Shown: positions 7,969-15,963 of the stretch, in pieces
Position numbering within the stretch: the first letter of the stretch is position 1
Layout of the letters: the number at the start of each line of letters is the position of its first letter
From: Sanguibacter keddieii
GTDB taxonomy: Bacteria > Actinomycetota > Actinomycetes > Actinomycetales > Actinomycetaceae
Reading direction: 5' to 3'
NCBI RefSeq assembly: GCF_001064145.1
Contig: NZ_JVOJ01000029.1
Coordinates: 42,111 to 106,110 of the forward strand
DNA length: 64,000 nt
The notes under the pieces: generated by a model
The model's database searches: none
Seen by the model: only the letters and a program-made list of their open reading frames with translations
Told to the model about the DNA's origin: nothing
Program-made: the position numbers and the translations under genes

Positions 7969-9350
7969 GCGGGAATCGTAGGAGACTGAGCGTCGATCTG
8001 CGCGATGAGCGCGTCGACACGGGGGTCGGTTGTGGCTAACGGATCCTGCAAGGACAACGGAATCGTCGAAGACTCGTCGAGACGCACGTGCACCCAGTCG
8101 ACGCTGAGGTCAGCTCGGGCGTCTTCGGCGGCTGCGATGATGCGTCCGCGCAGGCTCGCGCGGGTCGTCGCTGGCGCGATCGTCTGCGCTCGACGGACAC
8201 CCTCGACGGTGGTGAGGCGCCGCATAAGTCCGGCGCGTTCCATTCGCTCCCACAGGCCATCCGCCGTGATATCGGAGTACGACAGCTCGAGGCGCGCCAC
8301 GCGCGGATCAGCAAGGCTCGCTCCGCTCCTCGCGCAGTACGACGTGAGAAGCTTGTACTTGATCGCGATGTCGAGCTCGGTGTCGATGCTGCTCCAGTCA
8401 CCGCTGGCGATGGCATCGATGCCTCTGCCCCACAGGTCAACGACGTAGGCGCGCATCGGGTCCAGCTCCGCGATGGGAATGCGGGCGAGCACGCGCTCGC
8501 GGATCTCTCGTTGCAGCGCGACGGCGCTCGTCGTGCGACCATTGGCAAGCTCGAGGGGCGTTGAGCCGGACAGATCCGAGTTGACCTCGCGGATCGCACG
8601 CATCGGATCTGCGAGCGCCAGGTCTTCGATCTGCAGCCCGTCCTCGATCGCGTGGATGAGGAGCTCGGTCATCCCGACTTTCAGCGCAGTAGTCGGCTCT
8701 GCGACGTTCGTGTCGCCGACGATGACGTGCATGCGTCGGTATGCGCCGGAATCAGCCAAGGCCTCGTCGCGCGTGTTAATAATCGGACGCGAGCGTGTGG
8801 TCGCCGAGGACACAGCGTCCCACATCTGATCGGCGCGCTGGGAGAACTGGAGGCGCGGAGATGCCGCAGCGGTGTTGATCCACCCGTTACCGACCAGGAT
8901 CTGGCGCGTCACGAAGAACGCGACAAGCGCATCGGCGACCTGACGGAAGTCGCGGCGCCGATGGAGAAGATAGTTTTCGTGACAGCCGTAGGAGTTGCCC
9001 TGTGAGTCCAGGTTGTTGCGGAACAGATGCAGGTGTAGGTCTGAGCCGAGCTCAGCCAGGGCCTCGTCTGCCTGGACGGCCAGATCAGCAAGCATCGATG
9101 CACCAGCGCGATCCTGCTCGAGCAAATCCTCCAGACGATCGCACTCGGCAGTCGCGTATTCGGGGTGAGCGCCCACGTCGAGGTAGAGGCGCCCGCCGTT
9201 ACGCAGGAACAGGTTCGATGAACGCCCTTGATGCAGGAGCGGCTCGAACAGCTGGCGAGCGGCGTGCTCGGCATCCATCGGGGCACCCCCGCTCGGGGAG
9301 GCGGCCGTGAGCCCGTACTCCGTTTCGATGCCGAAAACTCGACGCCTCAC
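7965..9350 (-). CDS. pafA: Pup-protein ligase PafA
   Basis: Ligates the C-terminal glutamate of Pup to lysines of target proteins with ATP, as a glutamine-synthetase-fold enzyme. I place the start at GTG 9350, giving VRRRVFGIETEYGL and 461 residues, the normal size. The open frame continues upstream to 9512, but that stretch is the pup gene in another frame. The start lies one nt after the pup stop, so translation is coupled. The GIETEYGL catalytic strand, HPEYATAECD and NNLDSQGNSYGCHENYLL motifs are clear. Dop, the paralogue, lies just upstream. Confidence 0.95.
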   Translation of the reverse strand: MRRRVFGIETEYGLTAASPSGGAPMDAEHAARQLFEPLLHQGRSSNLFLRNGGRLYLDVGAHPEYATAECDRLEDLLEQDRAGASMLADLAVQADEALAELGSDLHLHLFRNNLDSQGNSYGCHENYLLHRRRDFRQVADALVAFFVTRQILVGNGWINTAAASPRLQFSQRADQMWDAVSSATTRSRPIINTRDEALADSGAYRRMHVIVGDTNVAEPTTALKVGMTELLIHAIEDGLQIEDLALADPMRAIREVNSDLSGSTPLELANGRTTSAVALQREIRERVLARIPIAELDPMRAYVVDLWGRGIDAIASGDWSSIDTELDIAIKYKLLTSYCARSGASLADPRVARLELSYSDITADGLWERMERAGLMRRLTTVEGVRRAQTIAPATTRASLRGRIIAAAEDARADLSVDWVHVRLDESSTIPLSLQDPLATTDPRVDALIAQIDAQSPTIPA

Positions 9351-9351
9351 G

Positions 9352-9528
9352 TCACTGGCCGCCCTTCTGGACGAAGCCCTGGACGAACGCTTCGGCGTTG
9401 GTTTCGAGAACGGAGTCGATCTCGTCGAGGAGGGAGTCGATCGACGAGATGCGAGCCTGAACCTGGCCGGCCGCCTCGAGAGCGTCGTCTTCGGGGGTCG
9501 GGCCACCTGCAAAAATCTGATTCGACAT
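9352..9528 (-). CDS. pup: Prokaryotic ubiquitin-like protein Pup
   Basis: A 58-residue modifier protein that tags lysines for unfolding or turnover. It starts MSNQIFAGGP, has an acidic, helix-forming middle (ISSIDSLLDEIDSVLETNAE) and ends FVQGFVQKGGQ. The C-terminal GGQ means that Dop must deamidate Gln to Glu before PafA can ligate it. It sits between dop (25 nt upstream) and pafA (1 nt downstream). In mycobacteria prcB and prcA lie between pup and pafA; here they are absent. Confidence 0.95.
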   Translation of the reverse strand: MSNQIFAGGPTPEDDALEAAGQVQARISSIDSLLDEIDSVLETNAEAFVQGFVQKGGQ

Positions 9529-9553
9529 TATTCGTTCTTCTTTCTGTCGTCGT

Positions 9554-11074
9554 TCATCGAGTAGATGTATCGCGTGCGTCGGGAAGCGGGAATCGGACGA
9601 GGTCCCCCTCGCCCGGGTCAAAGACGAGCGAGGACCATGACGCCTTGACGAGGTCGGGTCGATTGGCGACGGCCCATCCGCGGACGTGAGCGCGAGTGTT
9701 CGTGGGCGCCACATCTGCGGCGCGTTCGACCTCCTCATCGGACACGAGGCGGCGCACCATGCCGGCCTTCGCGAGTCGATAGACGAGGCCGTGGCTGGGA
9801 CGCAGGTCTGCCCACTGCAGGTCGATGGCGGCCAGACGCGGGTCGGTCCACTCGAGCCCGGCGCGTTCCTTCTGTCGCTTGACGAGCTGGTATTTACCCA
9901 CCCATTCGACCTCGGTGGCCACCGAGAAAAGATCGGCGCGCATGCGATCAAGAACCGACTGCCACAGGGTGAGGATCTCGCGGTCGACCGCGGTGGGCGT
10001 CGTTCCGGTTTCGTCAAAAGTATCGAGCACCAGATCCAGGTACACCTGCTGAAGCTCCGCCGCCGTGTAGGCACCGCCCGCGGTCGTCACCTTGTAGTCG
10101 AGGTCGGGATGATGCGACACGTTCCAGGTTTCCTGCACCGGATCGTCCATGACGATGGAATCCCAGCGAAGGTCCGTGCCCTGCTCTATTGCCCACAGGA
10201 CAAGCGACGTCGTTCCGAAACGCAGGAAGGCCGAGACATCGAACATGTTGCCGTCTCCGCCGATCACGTGCAGTCGGCGGAACTGAGCCGGATTCGCATG
10301 CGGCTCGTCGCGCGTGTTGATGATCGGACGGTTGAAGGTGGTCTCCAGTCCTACTTCGTTCTCGACGAAGTCGGCTCGCTGGGACATCTGGAAGCCGGGA
10401 ACCTCGCTCTTCTGTCCGCGTCCGACGCGGCCGGCCCCGCAGATGACGGGACGCGTCACCATGAAGGGCGTGAGACCTCGAACGATCGCATCAAGGTCGG
10501 TGATGCGAGGCATCTGGTAGTTCTCGTGGGTGCCGTAGGCAGCGCCCTTACCGTCGGTGTTGTTCTTGACGAGGACGATGGGATCTTCGCCCTGTTCCTC
10601 CAGGCGTGCCATGACGCGCTGGGCGATCACCTCGCCGGCTCGGTCCCACAGGAGCGCGTCACGCGCGCCGATCGTCTCGGGTGCGGAGTACTCGGGGTGC
10701 GCATGGTCGACGTACAGGCGTGCGCCATTCGTGAGGACCGCGGTCGTCGCCGCTGGAAGTGCGAGTTCTTCGGGGGTCGGCCGCGCGACGCGCTCCGAAC
10801 CACCGGACGGTGCGAGGTGGTACGGATCGTCAGTCAGAAGCGATGGGTCGGCAGCCGCACGCGACATGCGCATGCCGCGCAGATCGTTGAGCGGGTCCTC
10901 CCCCGTGTAGTCCCAGCGGACGACGCCCGCACCCTGGGCCGGCGTCCCCTCTCGGCTTATCTCGCCGTACGTGGTGACAACCTTCGTCGACAGGGCGATC
11001 GGGTTTGCCCACGCGTCGCCCGGACGGTACACGCCGTACTCGGTCTCGGTACCAATAATGCGTTCGCTGCTCAT
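9554..11074 (-). CDS. dop: Pup deamidase/depupylase Dop
   Basis: Converts the C-terminal Gln of Pup to Glu and removes Pup from substrates. A 506-residue glutamine-synthetase-fold enzyme starting SSERIIGTETEYGVY, with the GTETEYG strand containing the catalytic region. HPEYSAPET, VLVKNNTDGKGAAYGTHENYQ and RPIINTRDEPHA are conserved with PafA. The segment around residues 40-75 (STKVVTTYGEISREG...) corresponds to the Dop-specific insertion that PafA lacks. It overlaps mpa by 4 nt. Confidence 0.95.
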   Translation of the reverse strand: MSSERIIGTETEYGVYRPGDAWANPIALSTKVVTTYGEISREGTPAQGAGVVRWDYTGEDPLNDLRGMRMSRAAADPSLLTDDPYHLAPSGGSERVARPTPEELALPAATTAVLTNGARLYVDHAHPEYSAPETIGARDALLWDRAGEVIAQRVMARLEEQGEDPIVLVKNNTDGKGAAYGTHENYQMPRITDLDAIVRGLTPFMVTRPVICGAGRVGRGQKSEVPGFQMSQRADFVENEVGLETTFNRPIINTRDEPHANPAQFRRLHVIGGDGNMFDVSAFLRFGTTSLVLWAIEQGTDLRWDSIVMDDPVQETWNVSHHPDLDYKVTTAGGAYTAAELQQVYLDLVLDTFDETGTTPTAVDREILTLWQSVLDRMRADLFSVATEVEWVGKYQLVKRQKERAGLEWTDPRLAAIDLQWADLRPSHGLVYRLAKAGMVRRLVSDEEVERAADVAPTNTRAHVRGWAVANRPDLVKASWSSLVFDPGEGDLVRFPLPDARDTSTR

Positions 11075-12615
11075 TTCACCGTTCCAATCGGCTTCACGCT
11101 GACGATTTCAGGAGCCAGTCCGCTCGTACGAGCCCAGTCTTCCGGCGAGGAGGTGGCCGCGAGTTCGAGGGACTCGTTCATCTCCTCGTGCACTCCGCGC
11201 AGCAGATGATCCATGCTCAGCCCGGAAGATGCGCCCGTCAGCGCGTCCTTAATCGCGTATTTCTTAGCTCGTTCAACGATGCCGGCGATGAGAGCGCCGG
11301 ACACAAGGTCGGACAGGTAGATGCGCTTGTGGTCACCATTCACGAGGGTTGCCAGGAAGAGCGCAGTCGTCTCGTTACGAGCGTAGAGCGCGTCGACAGC
11401 ACGTTCGCTCATGCCCGCCACGGCCTCGTTGATGCCTCCGAAACGCTCGATTTCCGAGGCGTGAATCGGCACCTGGGGCGTCAGATACTTCGAGAAGATG
11501 TCGATGGCACCCGCGCGGTCGGGACGGTCCACGCGGATGCGCACGTCGAGGCGTCCCGGCCGCAACACAGCTGGATCGATCATGTCCGCGCGGTTGGATG
11601 CGCCGATGATGACGACGTTGTCGAGGGACTCGACGCCGTCCATCTCGGCGAGGAGCTGCGGAACGATCATCGTTTCGACGTCTGAGGACACGCCTGTGCC
11701 GCGCGTGCGGAACAGGGCTTCCATCTCGTCGAAGAAGATCACGACGGGAGTGTCACCGGCTGCAAGGGTCCGCGCACGAGCGAAAATGGCGCGAATCTGG
11801 CGCTCGGTTTCGCCGACAAACTTGTTGAGCAGTTCCGGACCCTTGATCGACAGGAAGAACGTCGATGCTCCCCCGCGCTTCGACAACGAGTTCGCGACGG
11901 CCTTCGCGATGAGGGTCTTGCCCGAGCCGGGAGGGCCATACAGAAGAATGCCTTTGGGAGGACGCAGACCAAACTGGCGGTACAGCTCGGGATGGTTGAA
12001 AGGCATCTCGATCGAGTCGCGCACCTGAGCGATCTGATCGTCGAGACCACCGATGTCCTCGTACGTGACGTCGGGAACCTCGGGGGTGAGCAGCTGCTCG
12101 ACGTCCTCGCGCACGATGCGCTCGAACGCGATGCCCGAGCGGGCATCCACGACGAGGGAGTCGCCGGGGCGCAGGTTTCCGTGGCGTAGAGGGCCGGCCA
12201 GCTCGAGCAGGGTCTCCGCGCCGCCTTCCGTCGCCACGAGCACCCGGTCTGTGCCAACCAGCTCAAGCACGGACACGACCTGCCCGCTGCGCGGGAAGTC
12301 ATCCGCGGCGACGGCGATCATCGTGTCGTCGAGGCGCACCCACTGCCCGTACGACAGGTCGTTGACATCAAGCTTCGGGGTGACGGCGACACGCATACGC
12401 TTACCGGCCGTGACGACCTCGATGTGACGCGACGCGGGGAATGCTCGCACGAACGTGGCCAGCGTCTGCGGAGGGCGTGACACGTCGGCCAGCTCGCCCT
12501 GCAGCCGAATCAACTCGGTGCGCGCGGTCGAAAGCGCAGTGGTGAGTCGGCCGTTCTTTTCCTCCAGCGATATCAGGCGTCGTTCGAGGGCCTGACGGGC
12601 TTCGACCTCACTCAT
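11071..12615 (-). CDS. arc: Pup-dependent AAA unfoldase (ARC/Mpa)
   Basis: A hexameric ring ATPase that recognises Pup through N-terminal coiled coils and unfolds tagged proteins. From the ATG at 12615 it has 514 residues: coiled coil (about 1-45), two OB domains, then an AAA module with Walker A GPPGSGKT and Walker B VVIFFDEME, and the second region of homology NRADMIDPAVLRPGRLD. The C-terminus is SVKPIGTVK and lacks the GQYL tail that docks mycobacterial Mpa onto the 20S proteasome. The start overlaps the trmI stop by 8 nt. An in-frame upstream start at 12663 lies inside trmI and is less likely. Confidence 0.94.
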   Translation of the reverse strand: MSEVEARQALERRLISLEEKNGRLTTALSTARTELIRLQGELADVSRPPQTLATFVRAFPASRHIEVVTAGKRMRVAVTPKLDVNDLSYGQWVRLDDTMIAVAADDFPRSGQVVSVLELVGTDRVLVATEGGAETLLELAGPLRHGNLRPGDSLVVDARSGIAFERIVREDVEQLLTPEVPDVTYEDIGGLDDQIAQVRDSIEMPFNHPELYRQFGLRPPKGILLYGPPGSGKTLIAKAVANSLSKRGGASTFFLSIKGPELLNKFVGETERQIRAIFARARTLAAGDTPVVIFFDEMEALFRTRGTGVSSDVETMIVPQLLAEMDGVESLDNVVIIGASNRADMIDPAVLRPGRLDVRIRVDRPDRAGAIDIFSKYLTPQVPIHASEIERFGGINEAVAGMSERAVDALYARNETTALFLATLVNGDHKRIYLSDLVSGALIAGIVERAKKYAIKDALTGASSGLSMDHLLRGVHEEMNESLELAATSSPEDWARTSGLAPEIVSVKPIGTVK

Positions 12616-13657
12616 CAGTTGCTGCCTCACGTCCCTCCGACGCCCACGTGTCGGCCTGTGCAACGACGTCGCGGCGAACCTTGCGCACCTTCTTCTCCGA
12701 GTTCACTCGCTGACCGACCTTCTCCAGCGACCAATCCTGCTCGTCGTCCCACGCGCCGCCCTGGCCTTGCGCCGCCTTCGCCGGGCGCGTCGAACGCTCC
12801 TGCGGCGTAACGCCCGGCGCGAGGAGGCGGGTGACCACGAGAAAACCGGTGTGAGCCACCATGCGGTGCTCGGGGCGCACGGCGAGGCCGTCGAGGTGCC
12901 ACTCGCGGCGCATGTCCTCCCACGCAATCGGGTCCGTGAAACGCTCGGAGGCACGCAGATCCTCGACGAGACGCGACATCTGAGTCACGGTCGCGACGTA
13001 GCACACGAGCACACCGCCCGGAATCAGCGCATGCGTGATGGCTTCAATGTTCTCCCACGGCGCGAGCATGTCGAGCACGACCCGGTCGACGCTGCCTGCT
13101 TCGGCGGACCACAGCACCTCGTCAACGTCACCGACGCGCAGGTCCCATGCGGGGTGACGGCGGCCGAACCACAGGTCGACGTTGGCAGCAGCGATATCAG
13201 CAAAGTCCTGGCGTCGCTCCACGGAGATAAGACGGCCCTGCGGGCCAACCGCATCCAGGAGAGCCATCGATAGCGCGCCGGAGCCAGCGCCGGCCTCGAC
13301 GACGGCCGCGCCGGGGAAGATATCACCCATGTGGGTGATGACCCCCGCGTCCTTGGGGTAGACCACGGCGGCACCGCGGGGCATCGACATCACGTAGTCA
13401 ACCTGAAGCGGGCGTAGGATCTGGAACTGGCGGCCTTCCTCCGTGACGATCACCTGGCCGTCGGGACGGCCAATGACGTCGTTATGGTTGAATCCGCCGC
13501 GGTTGGACTGGAAACGACCCCCGCTCACGAGAATCACCTGGTGGAAGCGTCCCTTGGGGTCGCGAACCTGCACACGGTCACCCTCGGAAAGGACGCCTCG
13601 GCGGGTGGGCTGTCCACAATCGGTGGCCGACATCGAAGTATTACGCTGAATAGTCAT
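12608..13657 (-). CDS. trmI: tRNA (adenine-58-N1)-methyltransferase TrmI
   Basis: Makes m1A58 in the T-loop of tRNAs. From ATG 13657 it has 349 residues. An N-terminal beta domain (GDRVQVRDPKGRFHQVIL) is followed by a Rossmann methyltransferase domain with the SAM motif VVEAGAGSGALS and later VVLDMLAPWENIEA. A charged C-terminal tail of about 60 residues follows. A TATCCT box lies 7 nt before this ATG with no ribosome site, suggesting a leaderless message. ATG 13633 is an alternative. The gene is divergent from the RecB-like nuclease, the same order as Rv2118c/Rv2119 in M. tuberculosis. Confidence 0.93.
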   Translation of the reverse strand: MTIQRNTSMSATDCGQPTRRGVLSEGDRVQVRDPKGRFHQVILVSGGRFQSNRGGFNHNDVIGRPDGQVIVTEEGRQFQILRPLQVDYVMSMPRGAAVVYPKDAGVITHMGDIFPGAAVVEAGAGSGALSMALLDAVGPQGRLISVERRQDFADIAAANVDLWFGRRHPAWDLRVGDVDEVLWSAEAGSVDRVVLDMLAPWENIEAITHALIPGGVLVCYVATVTQMSRLVEDLRASERFTDPIAWEDMRREWHLDGLAVRPEHRMVAHTGFLVVTRLLAPGVTPQERSTRPAKAAQGQGGAWDDEQDWSLEKVGQRVNSEKKVRKVRRDVVAQADTWASEGREAATDE

Positions 13658-13664
13658 TACGTAA

Positions 13665-13670
13665 AGGATA
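13665..13670 (-). promoter_or_regulatory. -10 box of a probable leaderless promoter (trmI-pup operon)
   Basis: Minus strand TATCCT, then 7 nt, then the trmI ATG. This spacing puts the transcription start at the ATG. Confidence 0.45.
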
Positions 13671-13723
13671 CCGCTTGCCACCTGCTGCGCCCATGGCAGG
13701 ACACAGATGAGGGTGGGAGGGGT

Positions 13724-13729
13724 TAGCGT
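13724..13729 (+). promoter_or_regulatory. -10 box of a probable leaderless promoter (recB-like gene)
   Basis: TAGCGT, then 7 nt, then the ATG at 13737. There is no ribosome-binding site at normal distance. Confidence 0.4.
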
Positions 13730-13736
13730 GGTATTC

Positions 13737-14591
13737 ATGACAGACCTGATCACCCCTTCTGCTCACGAGCGCACGTGGGAACCCGCTCTTTCGGCTTCGC
13801 GGGCAAAGGAATACGAGCGATGCCCCCTGCAGTACCGCCTTCACGTCCTGGACGGGTACCGCGAACCGGAAACACGCGCAAAGGCACTGGGAACGATCGT
13901 GCATGCGGTGCTGGAAAATCTGTTCGCTCTGCCTGCTCACGAGCGCACTCCCGAAGCTGCGCGCGTCCAGGTGTGGCCACAATACGAGGCCCTGGCGTCG
14001 AAGAACCCGGAGGTTCCTGCGTTATTTCGTGACGATGCGGACCGCGATGCCTGGCTTGACGAGGCACGCGGGGTCATCGACGGGTACTTTGCGATTGAGC
14101 AGCCTCAGTGGATCGCGCCCGCAGCGCTCGAGCAGCGCGTGACAACGACGACCTCGGGCGGCGTACGCCTCCTCGGTTTCATTGACCGTGTGGACCGCGC
14201 CCCTGACGGACGACTACGGGTCGTGGATTACAAGACCGGAAAGGCACCGGGCCCGCGTTACGTGGACGAGGCCCTGTATCAGCTGCGTTTCTACGCGCTG
14301 CTCCTCGCGCGCACGCAGGTGCTTCCTTCTCGCATGCAGCTCGTCTACCTGAAAGCCGGCCAGGTCATCACCTTCGATCCTGAGGCGGGCGATATCGCGA
14401 ACTTTGAGCATCACATTGACCAACTCTGGGACTCGATCGCCCGCGACATCGAGAATGACTCGTTCACACCGCGCAAGAATCCACTGTGCAACTGGTGCGG
14501 GGTGCGTTCGCTCTGCCCGGTGTTCGGTGGAACCACTCCCCCGCTCCCCGAGCAACATGCACGGTGGCTGTCGCGGACTCGGCTAGGCTAG
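13737..14591 (+). CDS. RecB-family PD-(D/E)XK nuclease with Fe-S cysteines
   Basis: A 284-residue single-domain nuclease of the RecB/Cas4-like family. The start of the fold is ALSASRAKEYERCPLQYRL with Cys29. The catalytic core is GFIDRVDR followed by VVDYKTGK, giving the acidic residues and Lys of PD-(D/E)XK. Three more cysteines near the end (NPLCNWCGVRSLCP) complete a likely 4Fe-4S staple, as in AddB and Cas4. No helicase or CRISPR gene is nearby; the stand-alone gene next to trmI is conserved in actinobacteria. Start 13737 is preferred over 13707 because a -10 box sits just before it. Confidence 0.85.
   Translation: MTDLITPSAHERTWEPALSASRAKEYERCPLQYRLHVLDGYREPETRAKALGTIVHAVLENLFALPAHERTPEAARVQVWPQYEALASKNPEVPALFRDDADRDAWLDEARGVIDGYFAIEQPQWIAPAALEQRVTTTTSGGVRLLGFIDRVDRAPDGRLRVVDYKTGKAPGPRYVDEALYQLRFYALLLARTQVLPSRMQLVYLKAGQVITFDPEAGDIANFEHHIDQLWDSIARDIENDSFTPRKNPLCNWCGVRSLCPVFGGTTPPLPEQHARWLSRTRLG
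14584..14589 (+). promoter_or_regulatory. -10 box of a probable leaderless promoter (AKR-like gene)
   Basis: TAGGCT, then 6 nt, then the ATG at 14596. The box overlaps the last codons of the recB-like gene. Confidence 0.45.
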
Positions 14592-14595
14592 ACGC

Positions 14596-15528
14596 ATGGA
14601 CTTGAAGCAATGCGGCCGCACCGGTCTCTACCTGTCGGCCATTGGCATCGGCACGCTCACCTGGGGCCGCGACACCGACGGTCCCGAAGCTCTCGACATG
14701 CTGCGCCGTTTCGTCGACGCGGGCGGCAACCTTGTGGAATGCTCCGCGTCCCATGGCGACGGAATGGCGGTCGACATCCTGTCCGAAGCCATCTCATCTG
14801 TGGGTCGGCACCGCGTGGCGGTGGCGTGGCGCGGCGGCGTACGACGGGTGTCGGAAGGCGCGTGGGTGAGCGCCGCCGGGCGCGGCGATCTGCTGCGCAG
14901 CCTCGACGATGCCCTCGCACGGTTGGACACGGACTACGTGGACATGTGGATGGTCGAACCGCGCCCGGAAGTTCCCCTGGAGGAAACTCTCGAAGCAGCA
15001 AGCGCGGCCTACCGCTCTGGCCGTGCGCGCTACGTGGGCCTATCGCGGGCGACGCATTGGCAGCTTGCCGAGGCTGTCACGCGCGGCGTGGTTGGTGCTA
15101 GTGCTCCGATCTCGGTGGTGGAGTTCCCTTTCTCGCTCGCCGATACCTCGCGGGCAGCGACGGTTGTCGAGCTGAGTGAACACGGAGTCGGCGTCATCGC
15201 CGCATCCGCGCTGGCCGGCGGTGCCCTGACGGGCAAGTACCGCCACTCAACGCCTGCGGATTCACGCGCCGCTTCACCTCATCTCCGCCATCTGGTGGAG
15301 GGATACCTGACGGGTTCTGCGCGCGCCGTGATTGAGGCCGCCACGCGCGCGGGTGCGGGACTGGAGCGCTCGACGGGCGACGTTGCACTTGCGTGGGTGC
15401 GTGATTATCCGGGAGTCACGAGTGCCCTCGTCGGCCCCCGCACGTTGCGCCAGTTGGAGACCCTGCTGGACTATACGGAGCCATTACCGGTGCCCATTCG
15501 GCAGGTGCTCTCCGAGGTGGCTCAGTAA
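14596..15528 (+). CDS. Aldo/keto-reductase-like protein lacking the catalytic tetrad
   Basis: A 310-residue TIM-barrel protein of the aldo/keto reductase family: GRTGLYLSAIGIGTLTWG start, a later RYVGLSRATHWQL strand, and a C-terminal ALAWVRDYPGVTSALVGPRTLRQLE that matches the NADPH-binding end. The four catalytic residues appear replaced: Glu48 for Asp, His53 for Tyr (ECSASHGDG), Trp78 for Lys (VAVAWRGG) and Glu121 for His (MWMVEPRPE). It may therefore be catalytically dead or use another chemistry, perhaps as an NADPH sensor. It is 4 nt from the recB-like gene but has its own -10 box. Confidence 0.85.
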   Translation: MDLKQCGRTGLYLSAIGIGTLTWGRDTDGPEALDMLRRFVDAGGNLVECSASHGDGMAVDILSEAISSVGRHRVAVAWRGGVRRVSEGAWVSAAGRGDLLRSLDDALARLDTDYVDMWMVEPRPEVPLEETLEAASAAYRSGRARYVGLSRATHWQLAEAVTRGVVGASAPISVVEFPFSLADTSRAATVVELSEHGVGVIAASALAGGALTGKYRHSTPADSRAASPHLRHLVEGYLTGSARAVIEAATRAGAGLERSTGDVALAWVRDYPGVTSALVGPRTLRQLETLLDYTEPLPVPIRQVLSEVAQ

Positions 15529-15564
15529 GGCACACTTCACGCGATCGCCATCATGCGCGTGCGT

Positions 15565-15612
15565 ATAGATGGGTGGGGCCCGAACCGTTTGGTTCGGGCC
15601 CCACCCATCTAT
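15565..15612. terminator. Bidirectional hairpin terminator
   Basis: Perfect 22-bp inverted repeat (15565-15586 with 15591-15612) around GTTT, between the convergent AKR-like gene and the acidic-protein gene. This is the longest perfect hairpin in the window. Confidence 0.9.
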
Positions 15613-15630
15613 CACAGGCTGATAATCGAA

Positions 15631-15930
15631 TCAGTCGTCGACTTCGATGAAGTCGTCGTCCTCATCATCCTCGTCGCCGTCTTCCTCATCGTCATCATCC
15701 TCGTCGAAATCGTCATCGTCATCCTCGGAGTCATCGAGAATGTCGAACGGCAATTCCACGCCCAGCTGGGTGAAAAGAATGTCGTCGTAGGTGAAGAACG
15801 CGTCGCGCAGCGCAAGCTCAGCTGCTTCGAGCGCGGCGTCGTCGGCCTCGTCTCCATCGCGCGCGATGTCGAAGTGGTTTTCGAAAGCGTTAAGCAGGCG
15901 CGTCAGCGCGCGGCGGGCATCTCCAGTCAT
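15631..15930 (-). CDS. Small protein with poly-acidic tail
   Basis: A 99-residue protein. Residues 1-65 (from TGDARRALTRLLNAFENHFDI to FTQLGVELPFDILDD) look helical and folded. Residues 66-99 are almost only Asp and Glu. Similar short actinobacterial proteins are sometimes auto-named primosomal protein, but I know of no demonstrated function. The start at 15930 is chosen because TAGAAT ends 7 nt before this ATG; an in-frame ATG lies 9 nt upstream at 15939. It is transcribed from inside the end of the oxidoreductase gene. Confidence 0.8.
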   Translation of the reverse strand: MTGDARRALTRLLNAFENHFDIARDGDEADDAALEAAELALRDAFFTYDDILFTQLGVELPFDILDDSEDDDDDFDEDDDDEEDGDEDDEDDDFIEVDD

Positions 15931-15937
15931 GACAATC

Positions 15938-15943
15938 ATTCTA
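15938..15943 (-). promoter_or_regulatory. -10 box of a probable leaderless promoter (acidic protein)
   Basis: Minus strand TAGAAT, then 7 nt, then ATG at 15930. The box would lie inside the reading frame if the longer start at 15939 were used, which favours the shorter protein. Confidence 0.45.
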
Positions 15944-15963
15944 TCGTGAGACGGCGCACTTTA

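Noticed and set aside
9351..9512. N-terminal extension of PafA from the longest open frame
   Set aside because: It covers most of the pup gene in another frame and has no homology to PafA; GTG 9350 gives the standard GIETEYG start.
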